DNA of 64,000 nt from Neorhizobium lilium (GTDB taxonomy: Bacteria > Pseudomonadota > Alphaproteobacteria > Rhizobiales > Rhizobiaceae), in contig NZ_SBIP01000002.1 of NCBI RefSeq assembly GCF_004053875.1, positions 1,178,001-1,242,000 of the forward strand, in the 5' to 3' direction. A program made the position numbers and the translations under genes. How positions within the stretch are numbered: the first letter of the stretch is position 1; each line of letters opens with the position of its first letter. Of the stretch, positions 48,297 through 55,866 are shown one piece after another. Below the pieces are notes generated by a model. That model saw nothing but the letters and a program-made list of their open reading frames with translations, searched no databases and had not been told where the DNA came from.

Positions 48297-48977
48297 CTAG
48301 TGAAGCATGCGCCCGAGCTTCCTCGCCTCCCGCAACAGCCGGACGGCTTCCTGGTCTGTGGTCGATTCCGAACCCGCATAGGCGGCATCGGCTTCTGAAC
48401 GGCTGTCGGGCGATGACAGGCAGATAATGTCATCGACTTCGCTACCGAGCGTGTCCATCACCTCGCCCCGCGTAAACGGCATGGCGAGCCGGATGGATGC
48501 CACCTGCATATGGCGAAGCGCCTGGATGGCTGATTGAAGCGAGGCGGCTGGGGCTCTCCCGTCATCGACAAGGATAACGTCCCGCCCCTTGTGATCGTGG
48601 TCCTCTGGATTGTCCTCGCCGAAATACATCCGGTGACGCCGCTCGATTTCCGCAAGCTGGTGATGCCGTTCCGCATCGATATAGCCGGGTGGCGGCCGAT
48701 AGCGCCGCGCTGCGCTCTCATCGACAATCGTATGCGGTTCAGGTCCGTCGATGACCATGCCGATGGAGTGATGCGGATCGCCGGGCGCCGCAATCTCCTG
48801 GATGATCAGGAAATCGAGCGGAAGCCCGAGCCTCTGCGCCATCTCGAAGGCGAAGGGCAAGCCGTCATTCGACAAGGCGACGAGGACGGGATTGGTAAGG
48901 TGGCCGCCTTCCACCGCCTCGGCAAGCTGGCGGGCGGTTTCGCTTCGGTTGTGATCTTCGCGGGATCTGTCGATCAT
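48297..48977 (-). CDS. Phosphoribosyltransferase family protein
   Basis: 226 residues. Type I PRTase fold: VLVALSNDGLPFAFEMAQRL for the first loop, then the PRPP-binding loop DVILVDDGRAPAASLQSAIQ. A flood region of about 60 residues, YRPPPGYIDAERHHQLAEIE, is typical of the rhizobial stress-linked group, often found beside erythromycin-esterase-type or dienelactone-hydrolase genes. Target base unknown. The ATG at 48977 follows GGGAGGAAA. Convergent with the YbhP-like gene (two bases between stops). Confidence 0.85.
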   Translation of the reverse strand: MIDRSREDHNRSETARQLAEAVEGGHLTNPVLVALSNDGLPFAFEMAQRLGLPLDFLIIQEIAAPGDPHHSIGMVIDGPEPHTIVDESAARRYRPPPGYIDAERHHQLAEIERRHRMYFGEDNPEDHDHKGRDVILVDDGRAPAASLQSAIQALRHMQVASIRLAMPFTRGEVMDTLGSEVDDIICLSSPDSRSEADAAYAGSESTTDQEAVRLLREARKLGRMLH

Positions 48978-49050
48978 GGTTTCCTCCCTGGAAATCCGTC
49001 CTTTGCAGAACCCTCCCCGGTTCTGCACGATACTTTTTCCATAGGGGCTC

Positions 49051-49075
49051 AACCGCTGGTCGAGGCGATTGTTCC
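49051..49075 (-). promoter_or_regulatory. EcfG-type promoter for the phosphoribosyltransferase gene
   Basis: Minus strand GGAAC (49075-49071), 16 bases, GGTT (49054-49051); about 73 bases before the ATG. It excludes an open start at 49052. Confidence 0.65.
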
Positions 49076-49085
49076 CCGACGACTG

Positions 49086-49648
49086 TCAACGGCGGGCAAG
49101 TGCCACCAGATAGCGCGACGGCCCGTCGGACGGATTGAAGAAGACGCAGTCGGATGGCGCTCCGAGCATGAGGCAGTCTCCTTCCTTCAGGAGATGAAGC
49201 GCCGCTCCTTCCCGAAATTCGAGCGTGCCGGCAAGGACCCAGATCTGCTGATGCTGGAAGGCGAAAGCCGAGGCCGGATAGGGAACCCGCACACCCGGCG
49301 GCAACGTCACATCCACAAGCTCCAGCAGCGCGTTGCGGGGCGAGATGGCGCGCCTCGTATAGCCGGTTTCCGGGTCAGTCCAGACCGGCTGCTCCTGCTT
49401 CGACACCAGACGTTCCTGTTCGCGCTCGGCCAGCGCAAGCAGCGCGGACAGCGGCAGCCCGAAAGCACCGGACAGCCGGCGAGCACCGTCGCGGTGGGAC
49501 TGGCTTCGCCCCTTTCGATCTTGCTGATCATCGCCTTGGAGACGCTGGAGCGTTCCGCAAGATCCGCCAGCGACCAGCCGCGGTTTTCGCGGTCGAGCTT
49601 TACCCTTGCCGCAATGGCATGAACCGGGTCGATCTGCGCTTTTTCCAA
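49086..49648 (-). pseudogene. XRE-cupin transcriptional regulator, frameshifted
   Basis: The HTH part starts at 49648: RVKLDRENRGWSLADLAERS, SVSKAMISKIERGEASPTAT. It runs into the wrong frame near 49480. The rest of the protein continues in another frame to 49086: RLSGAFGLPLSALLALAERE, then a cupin (PYPASAFAFQHQQIWVLAGT, LHLLKEGDCLML). Adding one C to the CC at the GCCGG near 49478 joins both into about 188 residues. It lies just after the ABC operon on the same strand. XRE-cupin (PuuR-like) proteins regulate amino-acid or polyamine use. Either decayed or a sequencing slip. Confidence 0.8.
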
Positions 49649-49674
49649 CTTGTCGGGTTTCCGATGCTCGTCTT

Positions 49675-49700
49675 CTATAATGGACTAAAGCATCCTATAA
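49675..49700. promoter_or_regulatory. A/T-rich imperfect inverted repeat before the XRE-cupin gene
   Basis: CTATAATGGA and TCCTATAA face each other around CTAAAGCA. Possible operator for the XRE-cupin regulator or its promoter; weak case. Confidence 0.3.
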
Positions 49701-49739
49701 AAGACGGCGACAGGCAAGGATCTTGACGCATGCCGCTGA

Positions 49740-50555
49740 TCACGCCTCTCGTGTCGGAATACGGCCTTCCAGAAAGCGGAAGGCGGCCACGAGAACGGCT
49801 GTCAGACAGAGATAGATCAGCGCCAGCAGCAGCAGCGGTTCGTAGGTCAGGTAGGTATCCTGCCGCACTTTCGAGATCACCGCATAGACGTCGATCACGG
49901 TGATTGTTGCCACCAGCGGCGTCGCCTTGAGCTGCAGCACGGTTTCTCCGGCAAGCGTCGGCAGCGCTCGGTGAAGCGCCCGCGGCAGCCAGATGCGGCG
50001 AAAGGCGGTGAAGCGCCTCATGCCGAAGGCGCGTGCCGCCTCCAGCTCGCCACGCGGCACACCGGCAAAGGCGCCGCGCATGACCTCCCCCTCATAGGCC
50101 GCAAAGGAAAACATCAGCGCCGTGAACCCATAGGGCCAGGCCTGGCGCAGGTAAGGCCAAAACACGGAGGAGCGCAGTTCCGGATATTGCGCGAAGATCG
50201 ATCCGAGGCCGTAATAGAGAAGCCAGAGCTGCAGCAGAAGCGGCGTGCCGCGGATGACGGTGCAGAAAATGCGCGCCAGCCATGCCAGCGGACGCGGCCC
50301 CGTCACCTGCACCAGACCGATGGGTATGGCGAGGAGAAAACCGATCGATGCCGTAGAGAACAGCATGACCAGCGTCTGCCAGACGCCGTAGAGCAGCCGC
50401 GGCCCGTATTTGGGCAGCCAGTCCCAGCGCATGAACCAGATGGCGCAGAGTATGATTGCGGCAAATACCGCCATCAGCACCAGCCGGTGCGGCTCGAGCA
50501 GGCTGCGGGCCTTGGGCGCGACATAGAGGGGAAGGCCGGACAGTCCGTCGCTCAT
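49740..50555 (-). CDS. Amino-acid ABC transporter permease (HisM/ArtM-like)
   Basis: 271 residues. Polar-amino-acid-type permease: TLVMLFSTASIGFLLAIPIG, RGTPLLLQLWLLYYGL and the EAA loop GELEAARAFGMRRFTAFRRI. Five to six TM segments. The ATG at 50555 follows GGGG; it is four bases after the partner permease stop. Last gene of a four-gene operon for a basic amino acid or opine-like substrate. Confidence 0.92.
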   Translation of the reverse strand: MSDGLSGLPLYVAPKARSLLEPHRLVLMAVFAAIILCAIWFMRWDWLPKYGPRLLYGVWQTLVMLFSTASIGFLLAIPIGLVQVTGPRPLAWLARIFCTVIRGTPLLLQLWLLYYGLGSIFAQYPELRSSVFWPYLRQAWPYGFTALMFSFAAYEGEVMRGAFAGVPRGELEAARAFGMRRFTAFRRIWLPRALHRALPTLAGETVLQLKATPLVATITVIDVYAVISKVRQDTYLTYEPLLLLALIYLCLTAVLVAAFRFLEGRIPTREA

Positions 50556-50559
50556 GGCA

Positions 50560-51273
50560 TTACCCCATTCTCGGCATGCCGCGGCGGGCATGGCGTTCGA
50601 TCAGCGCGATGATCACGCTGGAGGCAAGCGTCACGACAAGGTAAAGCACACCGGCCGCCAAATAGAAGGTCATATAGGCCTTGGTGGCGCCGGCCGCCTG
50701 ACGCGTGACCAGCGTGAGTTCGCTGAACCCCACCACGGCCAGCAGCGCTGTGTCCTTGGTGGCGATCATCCAGAGATTGGCAAGGCCCGGGATGGCATAG
50801 GGCAGCATGGCCGGCAGGGTAACCCGCCGCAGCGCCAGAATCGGCCCCATGCCATAGGCACGCGCCGCCTCCACCTGTCCGGACGGGATGGCCTTGATCG
50901 CACCCCGCAGAACCTCTGTCGAATAGGCGCCCTGAACGACGCCGATCACGAATATGCCGGCGACGAGCCCGCTGATATCCACGGCGGGAAATCCGGCAAG
51001 CGCCATCAGCTGATTGATGATGTCGGTGCCCGCATAATATAGCAGCAGGATCAGCACCAGCTCGGGCACCGCGCGGATGACCGTCGTATAGACCTCCAGC
51101 AGGTCACGCAGGATCGGCCCGCCATAGAGCTTGCCGAAGGCCCCGCCGACCCCGATCGCCAGCCCGAGCAGATAGCCGCCGATGGCCAGCTGCAGGGAAG
51201 CGAAGAGACCGGCGAGAAGGACGCCACCCCAACCGGGCGGCGTCAGAGACAGGAGCTGAAAACCGGCAGGCAT
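50560..51273 (-). CDS. Amino-acid ABC transporter permease (HisQ/ArtQ-like)
   Basis: 237 residues. LLAGLFASLQLAIGGYLLGL opens; IRAVPELVLILLLYYAG and the EAA loop SGQVEAARAYGMGPILALRR are family marks. It forms a heterodimer with the permease encoded next. Sixteen bases separate it from the binding-protein gene. Confidence 0.92.
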   Translation of the reverse strand: MPAGFQLLSLTPPGWGGVLLAGLFASLQLAIGGYLLGLAIGVGGAFGKLYGGPILRDLLEVYTTVIRAVPELVLILLLYYAGTDIINQLMALAGFPAVDISGLVAGIFVIGVVQGAYSTEVLRGAIKAIPSGQVEAARAYGMGPILALRRVTLPAMLPYAIPGLANLWMIATKDTALLAVVGFSELTLVTRQAAGATKAYMTFYLAAGVLYLVVTLASSVIIALIERHARRGMPRMG

Positions 51274-51289
51274 GCCGTACGGCTACCGA

Positions 51290-52069
51290 TCAGCCGCCAT
51301 AGACGTCGAAGTCGAAATACTTCTTGGAGAACTTGTCATAGGTTCCGTTGGCGCGGATGGCCTTGATTGCGGCATTGATCTTGGTCTTCAGGTCCGTCTC
51401 GCCCTTGCGCAGGCCGACACCGACGCCCGCGCCGAGGATCGCCACATCATCCTTCACATTGCCCTTGAGGTCGCAGCACTTGCCCGCGTCCGACTTGAGG
51501 AAGGCATCCAGCGCGATGGCATCCGCCTGGACGGCATCGAGACGGCCGGCAGCCAGATCCTGGTTTGCCTCGTCCTGCGTCTGGTATTCCTTGACCTCGG
51601 CGGCGCCGGGACCGAAATATTTGGCGACGTATTCCTGGTGCACGGTCGAGACCTGCACGCCGATCACCTTGCCCTTGAGACCTTCCGGCGTCGCGTCGAA
51701 TTTTTCCGACTTCGGCCCGATAATGCCGGTCGGCGTGTTGTAGTATTTATCGGAGAAGTCGATCGTCTTCATCCGCTCTTCGGTAATCGACAGGGAGCCG
51801 ATGATCATGTCGATCTTCTTGGACGTCAGGGCCGGAATGATGCCGTCCCAGGCGACCGGAGTGATCACGCATTTGAGCTTGGCTTCGGCGCAGATCGCGT
51901 CCATGAAATCCACCTCCCAGCCGACCCATTTGCCGTTCGCATCCGGCGAAGTGAAGGGCGGATAGGGTTCGGCGGCAAAGCCAACCTTGACTTCCTGGGC
52001 CTGGGCCGCGCCGAGAGCGGCGGCGCCAAGGGCTGCGGCGAGAGCCAGTGTCTTCACGATGCTTTTCAT
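51290..52069 (-). CDS. Amino-acid ABC transporter substrate-binding protein
   Basis: 259 residues, family 3 solute binder. Signal peptide ends AALGAAQA-QEV. Mature: VKVGFAAEPYPPFTSPDANG, WVGWEVDFMDAICAEAKLKC, SLSITEERMKTIDFSDKYYN, close to Lys/Arg/ornithine (ArgT/HisJ) and octopine/nopaline binders. The context (AruH, AruI and a DDAH-type enzyme) favours arginine or a modified arginine. AGGGGAAG precedes the ATG. Confidence 0.92.
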   Translation of the reverse strand: MKSIVKTLALAAALGAAALGAAQAQEVKVGFAAEPYPPFTSPDANGKWVGWEVDFMDAICAEAKLKCVITPVAWDGIIPALTSKKIDMIIGSLSITEERMKTIDFSDKYYNTPTGIIGPKSEKFDATPEGLKGKVIGVQVSTVHQEYVAKYFGPGAAEVKEYQTQDEANQDLAAGRLDAVQADAIALDAFLKSDAGKCCDLKGNVKDDVAILGAGVGVGLRKGETDLKTKINAAIKAIRANGTYDKFSKKYFDFDVYGG

Positions 52070-52095
52070 GATCTTCCCCTGTTTTATGGTTAGCT

Positions 52096-52869
52096 TTAGT
52101 GAATGGAGCTGATGAATTTCCGCAGCCGTTCGGATTTCGGTGCGCCGAAGATCGCATCCGGCGGTCCCTGTTCCTCGATGATACCGTTGTGCAGGAAGAC
52201 GACATGGCTTGCTACTTCGCGGGCGAACTTCATCTCGTGGGTGACGAGGATCATCGTCCGTTTTTCCCGCGCCAGATCGCCGATCACCGCCAGAACCTCG
52301 CCCACCAGTTCCGGATCGAGCGCGGACGTGGGCTCGTCGAACAGCATGACCAGCGGCTGGATGGCGAGCGCCCGCGCGATGGCGGCGCGCTGCTGCTGGC
52401 CGCCGGACAGGAAGGCTGGATAGGCGTCTCGCTTCTCGTAGAGCCCGACGCGCCGTAATAGCGCCTCGGCGACGGCGATGGCTTTGTCTCTTGGTTGCTT
52501 CAGGACATGCACCGGCACTTCGATGACATTCTGAAGCACCGTCATGTGCTGCCACAGATTGAAGTTCTGGAAAACCATGCCGAGCTGCGAACGCAGCCGC
52601 TGAACCTGACGGCGGTTGGCGGGCATCAGCCCGCCATGCCGGTCCGTCTTCATTTCGATGGTTTCGCCGTGGATGGCGACCGAACCCGCGCTCGGCAGTT
52701 CCAGCATGTTGATGCAGCGCAGAAAGGTGGATTTTCCCGAGCCGCTGCCGCCGATAATGGCGACCACGTCGCCCTGACGCGCTGAGAGCGAGACGCCCTT
52801 CAGAACTTCCAGAGGGCCGAAACGTTTATGGAGATTGGATACCTCTATGGCTTGCGCCAATTCCGCCAT
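52096..52869 (-). CDS. Amino-acid ABC transporter ATP-binding protein (HisP/ArtP-like)
   Basis: 257 residues. Walker A GGSGSGKST, insertion NRRQVQRLRSQLGMVFQNFN, signature LSGGQQQRAAIARAL, Walker B VMLFDEPTSALDPEL, switch VTHEMKFAREV: all as in polar amino-acid importers. First gene of the operon. The ATG at 52869 gives the usual family start; a longer open frame to 52911 is less likely. Divergent from the DDAH-type gene, with 224 bases between. Confidence 0.93.
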   Translation of the reverse strand: MAELAQAIEVSNLHKRFGPLEVLKGVSLSARQGDVVAIIGGSGSGKSTFLRCINMLELPSAGSVAIHGETIEMKTDRHGGLMPANRRQVQRLRSQLGMVFQNFNLWQHMTVLQNVIEVPVHVLKQPRDKAIAVAEALLRRVGLYEKRDAYPAFLSGGQQQRAAIARALAIQPLVMLFDEPTSALDPELVGEVLAVIGDLAREKRTMILVTHEMKFAREVASHVVFLHNGIIEEQGPPDAIFGAPKSERLRKFISSIH

Positions 52870-53093
52870 GGACACCGTCACTGTCGGCCCTGGTGGAGCC
52901 GATCCGCACAATTGAACTGTTCCCCCAGCTTATCATTTATGGCTCGCGGCGCTGGACCCGCGGCTCTGTTGGAACCAAGTCTTGCACTTGTGCGACAATT
53001 GTTCAAGCGTATAATAACGCCAGATCTGCAAAAGGAACGGACTGAAAGCCCCTGGGGGAAACAAGGGTTCGGACCGGTTCAAGGGGGAAATTC

Positions 53094-53966
53094 ATGAACG
53101 CCTACGGCTCTCAAGCCATGTCTGCGCCCTTGCTGCGCGTGTTGATGCGACAGCCGGGCCCAAGCCTCCAGGCAGCCGATCCGCGGACATGGCATTACGG
53201 CCCGAGCTTCGATGCGGAAAAGGCGATTGCGCAGCACGCGGCCTTCACGGCTCTGGTCGAAAAATCCGGCGCCGAGATCCTGTGGATCGAAGACGAGGGC
53301 GATGGGCTGGCCGACAGCATGTTCACCCATGACCCCTCTCTGATGACGGATCACGGCGCGGTCCTGCTGCGCATGGGCAAGCCGCTGCGCTCCGCCGAAC
53401 CCGATCTGCATGAAAAAGCCTATCTCGCTGCCGGCATTCCGGTTCTGGGGCGCATCACGGCGCCCGGCACGGTCGAAGGTGGCGATTGCGTGTGGGTGGA
53501 CGACAAGACGCTTGCCGTCGGGCGCGGCGTGCGCACCAACCAGAGCGGTATCGAGCAGCTGGCGGAGATCCTTGCACCGATCGGCGTGACCGTGCTCGGC
53601 TATGATCTGCCGCTCTGGCAGGGCGTCGAAGCCTGCCTTCACCTGATGTCGGTCATCAGCCCGCTGGCCGATAGGCTTGCGCTCGTGCATGCGCCGCTGA
53701 TGCCGGCTGCCTTCTATCTGATGCTGAAGGACAATGGCTACACGCTGATCCATGCGCCGGAATCCGAATTTGCGCAGAGCAACGGGTTGAACCTCAACGT
53801 TCTGCCGGTCAGCCCCGGCCACGTGATCATGGTCGACGGCTTTCCCCTGACCCGGGAGGCCATGGAGGCGAATGGCTGCACGGTCGAGACCTTCGAAGCC
53901 GATGCGCTGTGCATTGCCTGCGAGGGAGGGCCGACCTGCCTGACGCGGCCCGTCCTCCGGAGATGA
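53094..53966 (+). CDS. DDAH / arginine-deiminase superfamily hydrolase
   Basis: 290 residues. Guanidine-modifying fold: RVLMRQPGPSLQAADPRTWH, TAPGTVEGGDCVWVDDKTLA, RTNQSGIEQLAEILAPIGV, VEACLHLMSVISPLADRLAL (active-site His), and the C-terminal Cys in CEGGPTCLTRPVLRR. DDAH enzymes turn mono- or dimethylarginine into citrulline; relatives act on arginine or other guanidines. Setting among arginine importer and AruHI genes supports a guanidino substrate, but which one is open. A start nine codons on (53118) is possible. Its stop overlaps the next start. Confidence 0.85.
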   Translation: MNAYGSQAMSAPLLRVLMRQPGPSLQAADPRTWHYGPSFDAEKAIAQHAAFTALVEKSGAEILWIEDEGDGLADSMFTHDPSLMTDHGAVLLRMGKPLRSAEPDLHEKAYLAAGIPVLGRITAPGTVEGGDCVWVDDKTLAVGRGVRTNQSGIEQLAEILAPIGVTVLGYDLPLWQGVEACLHLMSVISPLADRLALVHAPLMPAAFYLMLKDNGYTLIHAPESEFAQSNGLNLNVLPVSPGHVIMVDGFPLTREAMEANGCTVETFEADALCIACEGGPTCLTRPVLRR

Positions 53967-54634
53967 TGACCGTGGTCCGCCGCAGCTATACGCGGGCCTC
54001 CGAAGCCGAGCGGCGCGAGGACCTGATCCTGGCGACGCTCGACTGCATCGCCGAGTTCGGGATACAGGGCGCGACCGTGCGGCAGATCGCGACCCGCGCC
54101 GGCGTCACCGGCGGGCTGATCCGGCATTATTTCTCCGGTAAGGACCAGATGCTGCAGGAAGCCTATCGCAAGGTCATGACCGGCATGACCGAGATCGCAA
54201 TCGAAGCTTCCGCGCATGGCGACACGGCCCGCGCCAGATTGCAGCACTTCATCGTTGCCAATGTCACGCCGCCGGTCACCGATCCGCGAACCCTTTCGCT
54301 CTGGGCGGCCTTCATCAGCCATATCCAGACCGATCAGAGCTTTGCAGCCATCCACCGCGAAAATTACCTCGCCTTCCTCGAAGCGATGGAAACCCTGCTG
54401 ACCGGCTTCTTCCGGGAGGAGAAGCGGGAGGTGAGCAAGGCGCAGTGTCGCGGCTATGCCATCGCGCTCAACGCGTTGGTGGACGGTCTCTGGCTGGAAG
54501 GGACGCTCGCCGCCGACATGTTCGGCGAACGCGAGCTTGCCGACAACGCCCTGAGTTCCGTCGAAGCACTGCTTCGCCTCGAACCAGGCCATCTTTCCTC
54601 CGACGGCACGTCCGCCGGATGCCCAAAAGCATAA
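53966..54634 (+). CDS. TetR-family regulator (BetI-like)
   Basis: 222 residues. DNA-binding domain at about 12-60: LILATLDCIAEFGIQGATVR, QIATRAGVTGGLIRHYFSGK. BetI-like C-terminal domain (PRTLSLWAAFISHIQTDQSF, LDGLWLEG-like ALVDGLWLEGTL). The ATG at 53966 overlaps the preceding stop (TGATG); a start one codon earlier is equally open. Likely local regulator of the arginine/guanidino genes and possibly the divergent importer. Confidence 0.88.
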   Translation: MTVVRRSYTRASEAERREDLILATLDCIAEFGIQGATVRQIATRAGVTGGLIRHYFSGKDQMLQEAYRKVMTGMTEIAIEASAHGDTARARLQHFIVANVTPPVTDPRTLSLWAAFISHIQTDQSFAAIHRENYLAFLEAMETLLTGFFREEKREVSKAQCRGYAIALNALVDGLWLEGTLAADMFGERELADNALSSVEALLRLEPGHLSSDGTSAGCPKA

Positions 54635-54663
54635 GACGCCCAAAACAATAAAAGGACTTGCCC

Positions 54664-55866
54664 ATGCGTTATGCCTCGATCACCGACCGCCTCGCCCATC
54701 TCGGTTCCGGCCGCTGGGCCGTCCATCTGGCCGCGCGCCGCATGAAGGCGCAGGGTGAGGACATCATCGAGCTGACCATTGGCGAACCGGACGTGAAGCC
54801 GGATCAGGCGCTTCTGGACGAGGCCGCCCGCGCCATGTATGCGGGCCGCACCCGCTATTCCAACGGTCGTGGCGAGCCCTCCGTGCTGAAGGCGCTCACC
54901 GAGAAATATGCGAAACGCCGGCCGGGCGTGACCGAAAAGAACATTCTCTGCTTCCCCGGCACCCAGACCGCGCTCTACAGCGTCATGACCGGGCTTGTCG
55001 AAGCCGGCGACGGCGTGCTGGTGGGCGATCCTCTCTACGCGACCTACGAGGGCGTGATCGCCTCGACCGGCGCCCACACGATCCCGGTGCCGCTTCGTCC
55101 CGAGAAGAAATTCCACCTTCAGGCCGAGGATCTGGAGCGCGCGGTAACGCCAGAGGCGCGGGTCCTGCTCCTCAACACGCCGCACAATCCGACCGGCGCC
55201 GTGCTGACGGCGGCGGAGATTGCCGCGATCGGCACCATCTGCCGCAAGCACGATCTCTGGATCGTCTGCGACGAAGTCTACGAGCAGTTGATCTTCGAAG
55301 GCACGCCCTTCGCCTCGCCTTTCGACATGCCGGAACTTGCGGAACGCACCATCGTCGTCTCCTCCATCTCAAAATCGCATGCCGCACCGGGCTTCCGCTC
55401 CGGCTGGGCGGCGGGACCGGAAGAATTCTGCGAAAAGCTGCTGCCGGTCTCTGAAACCATGCTCTTCGGCGTCCAGCCCTTCATTGCCGACATGACGGCG
55501 CTCGCCCTGTCGCGGCACTTCGATACGGCAGACGTGATGCGGGAAAACTATCGCCGCCGCGCCGCGATCGTCGAACGGGCCTTTGCGGGAAGCAATCTGG
55601 TCAAGCCGATGGCGCCGGAAGGTGGCATGTTCATCCTGCTGGATGTCACCGCCACCGGGATCGGCGGCGAGGAATTTGCCTGGGAGCTCCTGCAGGAGGA
55701 AAAGGTGGCAGTCATGCCCGGCACCTCCTTCGGTGACCAGGCGGCGGGTTTCCTGCGCATATCGCTGACCGTGCCGGAAGATGTGCTGCAGACGGCCATG
55801 GCCCGCATCGCCGATCTGGCCGGCCGCATCGTGTCGCGCGAGGAGGCGCCGCTGCATGTCCGATAG
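54664..55866 (+). CDS. aruH: Arginine:pyruvate transaminase-like aminotransferase
   Basis: 400 residues, PLP fold type I. ELTIGEPDVKPDQALLDEAA, TRYSNGRGEPSVLKALTEKY, LLLNTPHNPTGAVLTAAEIA, DEVYEQLIFEG and the PLP lysine in SSISKSHAAPGFRSGW. It overlaps by 11 bases with a gene for 5-guanidino-2-oxopentanoate decarboxylase, the next enzyme of the arginine transaminase pathway, which is the basis for the name: arginine plus pyruvate gives 5-guanidino-2-oxopentanoate plus alanine. AAAGGA precedes the ATG; a TTG two codons earlier is not needed. Confidence 0.85.
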   Translation: MRYASITDRLAHLGSGRWAVHLAARRMKAQGEDIIELTIGEPDVKPDQALLDEAARAMYAGRTRYSNGRGEPSVLKALTEKYAKRRPGVTEKNILCFPGTQTALYSVMTGLVEAGDGVLVGDPLYATYEGVIASTGAHTIPVPLRPEKKFHLQAEDLERAVTPEARVLLLNTPHNPTGAVLTAAEIAAIGTICRKHDLWIVCDEVYEQLIFEGTPFASPFDMPELAERTIVVSSISKSHAAPGFRSGWAAGPEEFCEKLLPVSETMLFGVQPFIADMTALALSRHFDTADVMRENYRRRAAIVERAFAGSNLVKPMAPEGGMFILLDVTATGIGGEEFAWELLQEEKVAVMPGTSFGDQAAGFLRISLTVPEDVLQTAMARIADLAGRIVSREEAPLHVR

